The notes beneath the pieces were generated by a model. It was not told the DNA's origin. It saw nothing but the letters and a program-made list of their open reading frames with translations, and did no database searches. The translations under genes were made by a program, and so were the position numbers. Of a stretch of DNA of 5,300 nucleotides, positions 1 through 5,300 are shown piece after piece (positions within the stretch are counted from its first letter, which is position 1; each line of letters begins with the position of its first letter). Origin of the DNA: Chitinophagaceae bacterium (lineage in GTDB: Bacteria > Bacteroidota > Bacteroidia > Chitinophagales > Chitinophagaceae); the NCBI GenBank assembly GCA_025963615.1, contig JAOQAL010000642.1, positions 1 to 5,300 on the forward strand, given 5' to 3'.

Positions 1-533
1 CCATTGTTGACCAATACTTTCCTGTCGTTAACGCGATGGAAGAAGACCTGGAGAAACTAGAGCATAAGATTTTTAAAGAAAAGCCGAGCCGCGAAACCAC
101 TGAATACATTTATCACCTCAAACATGAATTGCTGGAAGTGAAAAGGGCGGTATTCCCGCTAGTCGAAATCTGTAACCGCCTGATGCGGTTTGATTTCCAT
201 TATATCGCTGAAGATACAAGGCCTTATTTCCGGGATATTTATGACCATACCATGCGGATTAACGAGATGGTTGATAACTCCCGTGAATTGCTGAACACAG
301 CCATGGAAGCCAATTTCTCACTATTGTCTATTTCGCAAAGCGAAGTGTCTAAGAGATTTGCGGGCTGGGCAGCTATCATCGGAGTGCCGACTATGATCGC
401 CGGCATTTACGGAATGAATTTTAATGACATGCCCGAATTGCATTGGCGGTATGGATACCCGGTAGTTATTACATTGACCATTGTATTATGCGCTGTCCTT
501 TATTATCTTTTTAAACGATCGGGCTGGTTGTAA
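1..533 (+). CDS. corA: CorA-family magnesium/divalent cation channel, 3' part
   Basis: This is the C-terminal part of a CorA-type channel, an inner-membrane homopentamer that admits Mg2+ (some members carry Co2+, Ni2+ or Zn2+). The reading frame is open from position 3, so the gene starts upstream; the internal ATG at 36 is not its start. Numbering codons from position 3, about 176 residues are visible. Residues 1-117 form the long charged helical stalk, opening with IVDQYFPVV, a typical CorA sequence. TM1 spans about 118-139 and ends in the family signature YGMNF, with GMN encoded at 411-419. The short loop MPELHWRYGYP is also characteristic of the family. TM2 spans about 150-172, followed by the basic tail KRSGWL. 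Both helices and the selectivity motif are intact, so this looks functional. The missing N-terminal domain hides the promoter and full length. The next gene, at 582-986, is convergent, so corA is the last gene of its transcript. The family is secure; the exact ion is not. Confidence 0.95.
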   Translation, partial: IVDQYFPVVNAMEEDLEKLEHKIFKEKPSRETTEYIYHLKHELLEVKRAVFPLVEICNRLMRFDFHYIAEDTRPYFRDIYDHTMRINEMVDNSRELLNTAMEANFSLLSISQSEVSKRFAGWAAIIGVPTMIAGIYGMNFNDMPELHWRYGYPVVITLTIVLCAVLYYLFKRSGWL

Positions 534-560
534 TTGCAAAATTCATTTTCTGCACGGCCC

Positions 561-576
561 GCCATTTAACAATGGC
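561..576. terminator. short hairpin in the corA/DUF1801 convergent spacer (weak terminator candidate)
   Basis: GCCATT and AATGGC form a perfect 6-bp stem around a TAAC loop, 27 bases after the corA stop and 5 bases past the DUF1801 stop on the other strand. Its place between two convergent genes suits a bidirectional terminator. The T9 tract (591-599) starts about 14 bases beyond the stem on the + strand, too far for a classic intrinsic terminator, and no U-tract follows it on the - strand. A second perfect pair, GGCAGTCC (574-581) and GGACTGCC (605-612), overlaps it and encloses the T9 tract and the DUF1801 stop. Function is inferred from position only. Confidence 0.3.
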
Positions 577-581
577 AGTCC

Positions 582-986
582 TTACTTATCTTTTTTTTTG
601 ACGGGGACTGCCGCTGTCCTTTCTTCATTTTCTTTAATTCTTGTTTTGACAATTTTTTTAACAAGGGCTGCAGGAAGGGGTTGGTCGGGTGTAAACCGGA
701 TGGTAGTTCCCGAAGTCTTAAAATCCTGTAATTCTTTACTGAAAATCTTTATAACATTTTTACTTGCAGCAATGAATGAACAATGATTTTTAAATGCTGC
801 AAAGTGAACCAGGGCGCCCCGGTATTTGTAGGTTGGAATCTGATAACTGATGAGCTCTTCTGCTTTTGGCGCAGCGGATTGGATGGTCAAACGAAGCTTT
901 TCCAGCATCGTCCGCATGTCATCAGGAAGTGCCTGCAGGTATTCGTCAACAGTTTTAGCCCTTGTATCGTTGGCAGCATTTTTCAT
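582..986 (-). CDS. DUF1801 / YdhG-like small protein
   Basis: This 134-residue protein matches the DUF1801 (YdhG-like) fold along its length, the usual size for stand-alone members. Recognisable family segments, in order: an N-terminal helix with VDEYLQALP (about 13-21); the APKAEELISYQIPTY block (39-53); the central strand HFAAFKNHCSF (61-71); TSGTTIRF (91-98); and PLPAALVKKIVKTRI (103-117). There is no signal peptide or membrane segment, so it should be cytosolic. The family includes a Bacillus frataxin-like iron chaperone, but most members have no proven role, and I would not assign iron delivery here. The C-terminal tail is lysine-rich (KKKDK) and encoded across an A9 run, where indels are easy. 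The ATG at 986 gives the start expected for the family, and the sequence before it is A/T-rich without a Shine-Dalgarno motif. It is convergent with corA and 228 bp from the ferritin-like gene on the same strand, so probably a separate transcript. Confidence 0.85.
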   Translation of the reverse strand: MKNAANDTRAKTVDEYLQALPDDMRTMLEKLRLTIQSAAPKAEELISYQIPTYKYRGALVHFAAFKNHCSFIAASKNVIKIFSKELQDFKTSGTTIRFTPDQPLPAALVKKIVKTRIKENEERTAAVPVKKKDK

Positions 987-1214
987 AATAAAGCAATTGA
1001 AGATTGAGCAAAATTTAATTTTTTTTTTGGGGAAGTCTGATTGCCGGGGTTAAAAATATAAAAGAAGTGGAACCACGCCGTAACAATAATGATTATTTAT
1101 AGGAAATCGCTTCATCCGTTTATTTTTTTTGTTCGCTCATTTTGCCTGGATATAAGATATTCGCGTAGATCCAGCTTCATTTTTCCGCCTACAGGCAAGC
1201 CCGGATTTTCGGAA
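987..1214. other. 228-bp A/T-rich spacer with homopolymer runs and a possible lost 3' coding end
   Basis: The right part (1112-1214) may be the out-of-frame tail of the ferritin-like gene; see the entry at 1112-1220. The rest is A/T-rich, with T runs at 1019-1028 (ten) and 1123-1130 (eight). The stretch before the DUF1801 start should contain its promoter. On the - strand, TAAATTTTGC about 25-35 bases before the ATG resembles the Bacteroidota -7 element TAnnTTTG but has one extra base, and I see no TTG at the -33 position. No RNA gene or strong hairpin is apparent, only a 4-bp stem (GTGG/CCAC) at 1067-1076. Confidence 0.4.
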
Positions 1215-1220
1215 TTATTT
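1112..1220 (-). pseudogene. possible frameshifted C-terminal extension of the ferritin-like gene
   Basis: In the +1 frame relative to the ferritin-like gene, the - strand stays open from before that gene's stop down to a TGA at 1114-1112. Read from the overlap it gives NNSENPGLPVGG followed by KMKLDLREYLISRQ and a basic end, about 35 residues with protein-like composition. The upstream gene stops right after an A6 run (T6 on the + strand, 1218-1223). Removing one A from this run would join the two frames into a protein of about 220 residues. An ATG at 1180 could also start a 22-codon peptide, but nothing else supports an independent gene. The alternatives are a real indel, a sequencing error in the homopolymer, or chance. 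Homologue lengths would decide. Confidence 0.35.
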
Positions 1221-1778
1221 TTTGCAATATATCTCTGAGGATTCTATCGGATATTTTTTGTCGAGGTCTACATCATTTAAACTTTTCATGGCGCCCCAGG
1301 CGAACGCCTTTTCAAAAAATGGCAGCAGTTTTTTGTTTTTTATTTTCCCCAAAAAATAGACTTCATGTTCTTTCTCCTTAATTCCCATTTCATATAATAT
1401 CTCGTCATGCTCCTTTATGCCAAGTTCATGAAAATATTGCATCATCCTGAAATATTCACAGACATTCCCACTCTCCAGTTTACCGGCAAAATAAAAGGGC
1501 ATAAACCAGCCAATAATATAGCAGGAAATGGAAATTGCTTTTCCAATGATATGGAAACGGAGTTCATAGTATGTTGATACCGGAATATCATATTTCCGCA
1601 TTATTTTAGAAACCTCTTTACGATGATTCCACTCATCCAATTCAATTTGTTTTATTGCCCTTTTTTCTGCTTTGTCTTTAACTGAACCGGCATGGCCCTG
1701 GTAAGCAAATGCTGCTGCTTTTTCCGCAGAATAGGCCCTTTTTAGTAAGTCAATTAAGTCAGGATGATTTAAAACCAT
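1215..1778 (-). CDS. ferritin-like di-iron protein (Coq7/rubrerythrin-type fold)
   Basis: This 187-residue protein has the four-helix di-iron pattern of the ferritin-like superfamily. Candidate metal ligands are E19 in helix 1 (YSAEKAAAFAYQGHA), E49-x-x-H52 in helix 2 (LDEWNHR), E102 or E108 in helix 3, and E135-x-x-H138 in helix 4 (IKEKEHE). The two ExxH pairs, about 85 residues apart, are the strongest evidence. Residues about 77-99 are very hydrophobic with a W-F-M-P-F-Y patch, as in Coq7-type hydroxylases that sit on the membrane face; it could also be an interfacial helix. The closest family label is demethoxyubiquinone hydroxylase-like, but the substrate is unknown, and a Bacteroidota host is expected to use menaquinone, so ubiquinone synthesis should not be assumed. 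Iron/peroxide handling or oxidation of another lipid substrate is possible. The gene stands alone, with spacers on both sides. Its end at the A6 run (1218-1223) is suspicious, since a neighbouring frame continues for about 35 codons. The start at 1778 leaves the expected short lead into helix 1. Confidence 0.75.
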   Translation of the reverse strand: MVLNHPDLIDLLKRAYSAEKAAAFAYQGHAGSVKDKAEKRAIKQIELDEWNHRKEVSKIMRKYDIPVSTYYELRFHIIGKAISISCYIIGWFMPFYFAGKLESGNVCEYFRMMQYFHELGIKEHDEILYEMGIKEKEHEVYFLGKIKNKKLLPFFEKAFAWGAMKSLNDVDLDKKYPIESSEIYCKK

Positions 1779-1878
1779 TTCGTATTAAATTAAGAGAAGG
1801 GATTTTCATTAGGTAATTTTCTTAGATTTAATAATTGGGTTTGAAGATAATCACAAAAAAGCAAAATTAATAGCTATA

Positions 1879-2019
1879 ATGAGTCGCCATGAGTACCTGG
1901 CCATCCAATTTACCCCGAACCACCGCTATAAAATAGGAACGATAAACTATCAATTTTTGCTGTCTAAGGGTTTGCCATTATGTCCTTGCGTTGAGACCGG
2001 TAGCGTTAGCTATTTATAA
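1879..2019 (+). CDS. possible small ORF, 46 codons, unrecognised
   Basis: An ATG at 1879 opens a frame of 46 residues ending at a TAA in 2017-2019. It begins MSRHEYLAIQFTPNH and ends with SKGLPLCPCVETGSVSYL, which contains a Cys-Pro-Cys. The frame is open further upstream to 1813 with no alternative ATG. In its favour: it fills most of an otherwise empty spacer, has a mixed, protein-like composition, and is more GC-rich than the flanks. Against it: no Shine-Dalgarno motif (uninformative in this phylum), no promoter I can point to, and no family I recognise. It might be a small gene, a fragment of a decayed gene, or chance. It faces the 3' end of the GH32-like gene, so the two would be convergent. 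Confidence 0.25.
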   Translation: MSRHEYLAIQFTPNHRYKIGTINYQFLLSKGLPLCPCVETGSVSYL

Positions 2020-2022
2020 ATA
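2011..2022. repeat. perfect 12-bp palindrome TATTTATAAATA
   Basis: TATTTATAAATA equals its own reverse complement. It lies 38 bases past the GH32-like stop codon and contains the TAA that ends the possible small ORF. The all-A/T sequence makes a stable RNA hairpin unlikely, and such palindromes occur by chance in A/T-rich spacers. A protein-binding site is possible but unsupported. Confidence 0.3.
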
Positions 2023-2060
2023 ATTCGCGTAATCAATAGGATCAGGGACAACAATCTTAT

Positions 2061-3536
2061 TTATTCAATTTTTTGGGCTTCTTCCTGGCTGGCATATTCC
2101 TCTTCCGGATCAGGTAATACCTTTATCAGCGATTTTTGTAAAGAAATGACTGATGAAGCGGAATAAAGGCCGAGGCCATTGCCTGAATAAGTATAGTCCA
2201 TCAACGTTAGTTTCACCACGTCGTCTATGGACAGTTCAATATAGTGGCCATAACGGATAAGCTTAAAGTAAAAAGACTTTGTTTCATTGGGAGTATAAAA
2301 ACCCGACTGGATATCGTTGAAAATAAAATTCTGGCGGTTATTCAATGGGTTGAATCCCCAGGCCCTTATAAGTACCTGACCGCTGGAAACATTGAACGAA
2401 ATAAAATAGCCATTCCCATCCTTATCAATATCACACACCAGTCCCAGTTTTCCCATACCTTCCACCGTTAGCAAACCTTCCCATATAAAACCCGCCGAAG
2501 GTTTTTGAAAGCAAAATATCTCGTAGCCGCTTCTTGATCCGCAGGTCCATTTACCCGGGTAAATTTCTGAAGTGGCTGTCGGGTTCGAAAGCAAATGCTC
2601 CAGCTTTCCCTGTTCGTCCTGGGGTATTGTTTTTATTACCATTTGTTCCCAGCGGTAATAACTTTTTAACAATAATCTTCCTTTACTGTCTGTATCCAGC
2701 TTCTTGGGTGGAGGCAATACCCGTAAGGCATCAATTCGTCCATAAGCGTAGAAAAAATTATACACCAGTAAGTGACCCCCATCCTGCACAATACGGGCAG
2801 CATAATTTCCCTGCGGTAACAGCACATCTGCATGAAAGGAGTGATATTCGCCAAAAAAATCCGGTGCAAACCAATAGCGCACCTTAATATCTTCCCGGAT
2901 AGAACCGAGCAAATAATACCGCCCATGCAATTCAAATACGCAGGGACATTCAATGTCATCATACATCAGGGGGTATAACAAGGATGGCATCAGTTCGACA
3001 ATATCATTGGTTATTTTCACCAGGCCCACGCATCCCCGGCGGGATACAGGGCCGGCAATCGCACGGGCACCCAGCAGCAGGTAAACTTCGCCCTTGTATT
3101 CAAACCGGAAAGGGTCCCGGAAACTCAACCAGGTTCGCGGATTCGTATTGGACGTTTCATAAAAAAAACCTTCCGGCCCGATCGGAAAAATATTTTTCCG
3201 GTCCTTCTTCCAATCGATAAGGTTTTTAGATTCAGCGAACCCTATTCTGGAAATTACTCCCCGGTCTCTTCTTTGTAAACCAGTATAATACATTTCAAAA
3301 TGATCTCCCACTTCGCATACATGCATCGTCCATAGCATATCATCGTCCCATTCACCGGGATGACCAACGAATAAAGCGTTGTTTACCCTTTTCCATGAAA
3401 TGCCGTCTCTCGATACGGCATGTGCGATATAATCGTGATTAGGAATGATAAGATGAAATAAGTGGTAAACCCCCTTGTAAATAATAACTGTGATGTCTCC
3501 AATTTCCCAGTCACTGAAACCTGATCCTGAATACAT
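2061..3536 (-). CDS. GH32-like (clan GH-J) beta-fructosidase-type protein, cytoplasmic
   Basis: This 491-residue protein has the GH32 layout: a five-bladed propeller (about 5-300) and a C-terminal beta-sandwich (about 320-475). Family members hydrolyse or transfer fructose from sucrose and fructans through a retaining mechanism. Visible family landmarks: the first-blade strand YKGVYHLFHL (20-29); SRDGISWKR (42-50); GHPGEWDDDMLW (58-69); the stabiliser motif R140-D141-P142 in SFRDPFRF; and the acid/base motif E196-C197-P198. The nucleophile block is unusual. GH32 enzymes have WMNDPNG, but here the aligned stretch is EIGDIT, so D14 is the likely nucleophile with altered neighbours. The sandwich ends with IELSIDDVVKLTLMDYTYSG, which resembles GH32 C-terminal domains. 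No signal peptide or lipobox is present, so a cytoplasmic location is predicted, unlike secreted fructanases encoded in polysaccharide utilisation loci. It is divergent from the sucrose-phosphate synthase gene, suggesting that sucrose is its substrate. The start at 3536 places D14 close to the N-terminus, as in other GH32 enzymes. A GH43/GH130-like activity is a less likely alternative. Confidence 0.8.
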   Translation of the reverse strand: MYSGSGFSDWEIGDITVIIYKGVYHLFHLIIPNHDYIAHAVSRDGISWKRVNNALFVGHPGEWDDDMLWTMHVCEVGDHFEMYYTGLQRRDRGVISRIGFAESKNLIDWKKDRKNIFPIGPEGFFYETSNTNPRTWLSFRDPFRFEYKGEVYLLLGARAIAGPVSRRGCVGLVKITNDIVELMPSLLYPLMYDDIECPCVFELHGRYYLLGSIREDIKVRYWFAPDFFGEYHSFHADVLLPQGNYAARIVQDGGHLLVYNFFYAYGRIDALRVLPPPKKLDTDSKGRLLLKSYYRWEQMVIKTIPQDEQGKLEHLLSNPTATSEIYPGKWTCGSRSGYEIFCFQKPSAGFIWEGLLTVEGMGKLGLVCDIDKDGNGYFISFNVSSGQVLIRAWGFNPLNNRQNFIFNDIQSGFYTPNETKSFYFKLIRYGHYIELSIDDVVKLTLMDYTYSGNGLGLYSASSVISLQKSLIKVLPDPEEEYASQEEAQKIE

Positions 3537-3630
3537 AATTTAATTTTTCCGTTTTATTAAAATTACGAAATACTGCCACTTATTTTGATTTGGTTAATTT
3601 TACAAAATTTCTCCGCAAAAGAATAATGAA
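3537..3630. promoter_or_regulatory. 94-bp divergent intergenic control region
   Basis: This is the only space between two genes read outward, so it should hold both promoters and any shared operator. It is A/T-rich. On the + strand, TTATTTTG (3580-3587) matches the Bacteroidota -7 consensus TAnnTTTG at all but one position, 43 bases before the ATG. On the - strand, TAATTTTA (3564-3557) also has one mismatch. Neither has a TTG at the expected -33 spacing. An A/T inverted repeat, AATTTT-AC-AAAATT (3596-3609), lies 21 bases before the synthase start. The leader AAAAGAATAATGAA before that ATG is A-rich without a Shine-Dalgarno motif. The exact promoters are tentative. Confidence 0.4.
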
Positions 3631-5300
3631 ATGATGAACGGATATTACATTCAGTTATTCAGTCCACATGGACTTATACGGTTCAATGATCCTGAAATTG
3701 GCAGGGATAAGGATACCGGGGGACAGGTGAAATATGTACTGGAACTATTGGAAAGTCTTTCCCAGCATCCACAGGTAAGAAAGGTAGACCTCTTCACCCG
3801 GAGAATCATGGATAAAAGGGTTTCCTCAGCCTATGAAAAAGAAGTTGAAATGGTAAACGAAAAAGCCCGTATCATCCGGGTGACCTGCGGCGGCAATGCC
3901 TACCGCCAAAAAGAATCCTTATGGGATTACCTGGATGAATTCGTTGATAAAACAATTCGGTTCATTGAGAAGCAGGATGATTTTCCTGATGTGGTACACG
4001 GACACTATGCTGACGGCAATTACCTGGCGGGACAGATAAGTGAAGTATATGGAATACCATTTATTGCCACCGGGCATTCACTCGGCAGGAACAAAAAAAA
4101 TATTTTACTTAAGGAAGGTTTGTCGCCGGAGAAGATCAATGAGAAGTTTAACATGGAACGGCGAATTGAGGTAGAGGAAAATTTGCTCCAGGCCGCAGAT
4201 GTAATTATTGTAAGTACGCAACATGAAATAGATACTCAATACGACTTATATAAAAATAAGAAAGCCGGAAAGTTTGAAGTGATCCCACCTGGCGTGAACA
4301 CGGATTTATTCTATCCATTTTACAGGTTGGATATGCCTTCATTCAAAATGACCATTGAACAGGAGCAGGCGCTGTACCGGGTTAATTCGGATATAGACCG
4401 TTTTTTATTCAACCCTGCAAAGCCATTAATTCTTTCTATTGGGCGTGCCGACAAGCGAAAAAACTTTGATACGATTATTCAATCCTACGGCCAGGACAAG
4501 GAATTACAAGCCATGGCTAATCTTGCCATATTTGCCGGGGTAAGAAAGGATATTACCAAGATGCCTGAGGACGAAAAAGACATATTGACCAGCCTCTTAC
4601 TGTTGCTTGATAAATATGATCTGTATGGAAAGATGGCTATTCCCAAAAAAAATGATCCCCGCCTGGACGTACCCGAAATATATCGTTTGGCTGCACGTAA
4701 AAAAGGAGTTTATGTAAATGCAACCCCGGGGGAAAATTTTGGATTGACCATTGTGGAAGCCGCTGCTTGTGGTTTGCCGGTTGTTGCCTCGCCCACTGGT
4801 GGGCCAAAAGAGATCCTCGAACATTGTAGCAATGGATTATTGGTTGATGTGGACAACCCTGGAGCTATTGCAGAAGCGTTGAAGAAAATTATTGCAGACC
4901 AGTCCTTGTGGGAAAAATATTCTGCCAATGGAGTAGTTGCCACCAATCACTTGTATTCATGGACGACCCATAGCAGCAAATACATGGAAATCATTAATGA
5001 TCTTTTCAAGAGAAAAGATACGGATACTCCTGCTTTTAAGAATAAGACGGCCTATGGGAAAAAACTGGCTAAAGCTAATCTGTTTATCATTGCGGACCTC
5101 GACGGAACGCTTGTTGATGGCAACAATTCAGAGGGACTTGGTGAGTTGAAGCAATGGATTGTTGATCATAAAAACCAGGTAGTATTTGGCATTGCCAGTG
5201 GAAGAAATATAGAAATCGCAGCGCAGGCATTTGTTAAATATAATTTGCCAAAGCCAGATATCCTGATATGTTCGGCCGGATCGGAAATCTATTATACAGA
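3631..5300 (+). CDS. sucrose-phosphate synthase fused to a HAD (sucrose-phosphatase-like) domain, 5' part
   Basis: This protein is predicted to make sucrose 6-phosphate from UDP-glucose and fructose 6-phosphate in the cytoplasm, and its second domain to remove the phosphate. The gene runs off the window; 556 residues are visible of a family that is commonly about 700-750 long when fused. The GT-B glycosyltransferase 4 part covers about 1-455. It has the nucleotide-sugar loop DTGGQVKYV (28-36), HGHYADGN (123-130), the synthase hallmark TGHSLGRNK (147-155), SIGRADKRKNF (269-279) with phosphate-binding R272 and K277, and the E-x7-E motif ENFGLTIVE (E368, E376). After a charged linker (about 456-484) a HAD domain begins: motif I DLDGT with D489 and D491, and motif II serine S523 in GIASGR. 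Motifs III and IV lie beyond the window. Plant and some cyanobacterial synthases carry a HAD-like domain that has lost the aspartates; here they are intact, so a bifunctional enzyme is plausible. I chose ATG 3631; the next codon, ATG 3634, would serve equally. The nearby ATG at 3626 gives only two codons. It is divergent from the GH32-like gene. Confidence 0.9.
   Translation, partial: MMNGYYIQLFSPHGLIRFNDPEIGRDKDTGGQVKYVLELLESLSQHPQVRKVDLFTRRIMDKRVSSAYEKEVEMVNEKARIIRVTCGGNAYRQKESLWDYLDEFVDKTIRFIEKQDDFPDVVHGHYADGNYLAGQISEVYGIPFIATGHSLGRNKKNILLKEGLSPEKINEKFNMERRIEVEENLLQAADVIIVSTQHEIDTQYDLYKNKKAGKFEVIPPGVNTDLFYPFYRLDMPSFKMTIEQEQALYRVNSDIDRFLFNPAKPLILSIGRADKRKNFDTIIQSYGQDKELQAMANLAIFAGVRKDITKMPEDEKDILTSLLLLLDKYDLYGKMAIPKKNDPRLDVPEIYRLAARKKGVYVNATPGENFGLTIVEAAACGLPVVASPTGGPKEILEHCSNGLLVDVDNPGAIAEALKKIIADQSLWEKYSANGVVATNHLYSWTTHSSKYMEIINDLFKRKDTDTPAFKNKTAYGKKLAKANLFIIADLDGTLVDGNNSEGLGELKQWIVDHKNQVVFGIASGRNIEIAAQAFVKYNLPKPDILICSAGSEIYYT

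Larger units (their letters stand above)
1779..2060. other. 282-bp spacer upstream of the ferritin-like gene and downstream of the GH32-like gene
   Basis: Positions 1779-1860 are A/T-rich and must carry the ferritin-like gene's promoter on the - strand. A TTG (- strand, about 1854-1856) could serve as a -33 element, but no good TAnnTTTG partner is visible at the right distance. The leader just before the ATG (CTCTTAATTTAATACGAA) lacks a Shine-Dalgarno motif. From about 1880 the composition becomes more GC-rich and holds a 46-codon + strand ORF (separate entry). From 2011 to 2022 there is a perfect palindrome. No tRNA, transposon end or clear terminator for the GH32-like gene is seen. Confidence 0.4.

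Noticed and set aside
605..619. Small GGAC/GTCC hairpin followed by a T/C-rich stretch, as an intrinsic terminator
   Set aside because: The stem is only 4 bp and it lies inside the DUF1801 coding region, so it is most likely chance.
481..786. Open frame of 101 codons on the + strand overlapping corA and DUF1801
   Set aside because: It overlaps the corA 3' end out of frame and runs antisense to the DUF1801 gene, which has clear family motifs. Its hydrophobic, Phe/Leu-rich content is a by-product of the antisense reading.
783..1053. Two + strand frames (783-1007 and 850-1053)
   Set aside because: Both lie mostly antisense to the well-supported DUF1801 gene and show no recognisable domain.
1089..1238. 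+ strand frame of 49 codons starting MIIYRKSLHPF
   Set aside because: It is antisense to the probable extension of the ferritin-like gene and overlaps that gene's 3' end; its Phe-rich content comes from the T runs.
1779..2060. Possible transposon remnant or attachment site in the spacer
   Set aside because: I saw no terminal inverted repeats, target-site duplication, tRNA end or transposase motif; the palindrome at 2011-2022 is A/T only and not repeated elsewhere as far as I could see.
2244..3220. Frames inside the GH32-like gene (2244-2471 +, 2534-2887 +, 2666-2962 -, 2984-3220 +)
   Set aside because: All lie within a continuous 491-residue frame with GH32 motifs spread along it; none shows a domain of its own.
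4597..5149. Frames at 4597-4824 (-), 4710-4946 (-) and 4937-5149 (+)
   Set aside because: They are shadows within the sucrose-phosphate synthase gene, whose frame is intact from 3631 to the window end.

Overview
The window looks like a chromosomal fragment of a free-living Bacteroidota bacterium, probably of the Chitinophagaceae/Sphingobacteriales type. The genome is moderately AT-rich, the spacers are A/T-rich, start codons sit in A-rich leaders without a Shine-Dalgarno sequence, and protein sequences resemble that group. The placement is inferred from style and was not tested by search. I see no rRNA, tRNA, CRISPR array, insertion sequence or integrase.

Layout, left to right. (1) Positions 1-533 (+) hold the 3' end of a CorA-type magnesium/divalent cation channel gene, with both membrane helices and the GMN signature. 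(2) Positions 582-986 (-) hold a small DUF1801/YdhG-like protein gene convergent with corA; the 48-bp spacer between them contains a short hairpin. (3) Positions 1215-1778 (-) hold a ferritin-like di-iron protein of the Coq7/rubrerythrin type. Its 3' end sits on an A6 run, and a neighbouring frame continues for about 35 more protein-like codons. (4) Positions 1779-2060 are a spacer with one possible 46-codon ORF and a 12-bp perfect palindrome. (5) Positions 2061-3536 (-) encode a divergent GH32-like (clan GH-J) five-bladed propeller protein without a signal peptide. (6) Positions 3631-5300 (+) encode a sucrose-phosphate synthase (GT4) fused to a HAD phosphatase domain, cut by the window end.

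The best-connected part is the divergent pair at 2061-5300. The sucrose-phosphate synthase/phosphatase fusion would make sucrose from UDP-glucose and fructose 6-phosphate. The GH32-like protein, predicted cytoplasmic, belongs to a clan acting on sucrose and fructans. Together they suggest a compact intracellular module for making and turning over (or extending) sucrose, sharing a 94-bp intergenic control region. The genes to the left (cation channel, DUF1801, ferritin-like) show no obvious link to sugar metabolism; at most they share a loose metal theme.

Nothing here is clearly a new defence or mobile system. The points most worth a second look are the altered nucleophile motif in the GH32-like enzyme, the intact HAD catalytic aspartates in the fusion protein, the probable frameshift at the end of the ferritin-like gene, and the Coq7-like protein in a lineage expected to use menaquinone.
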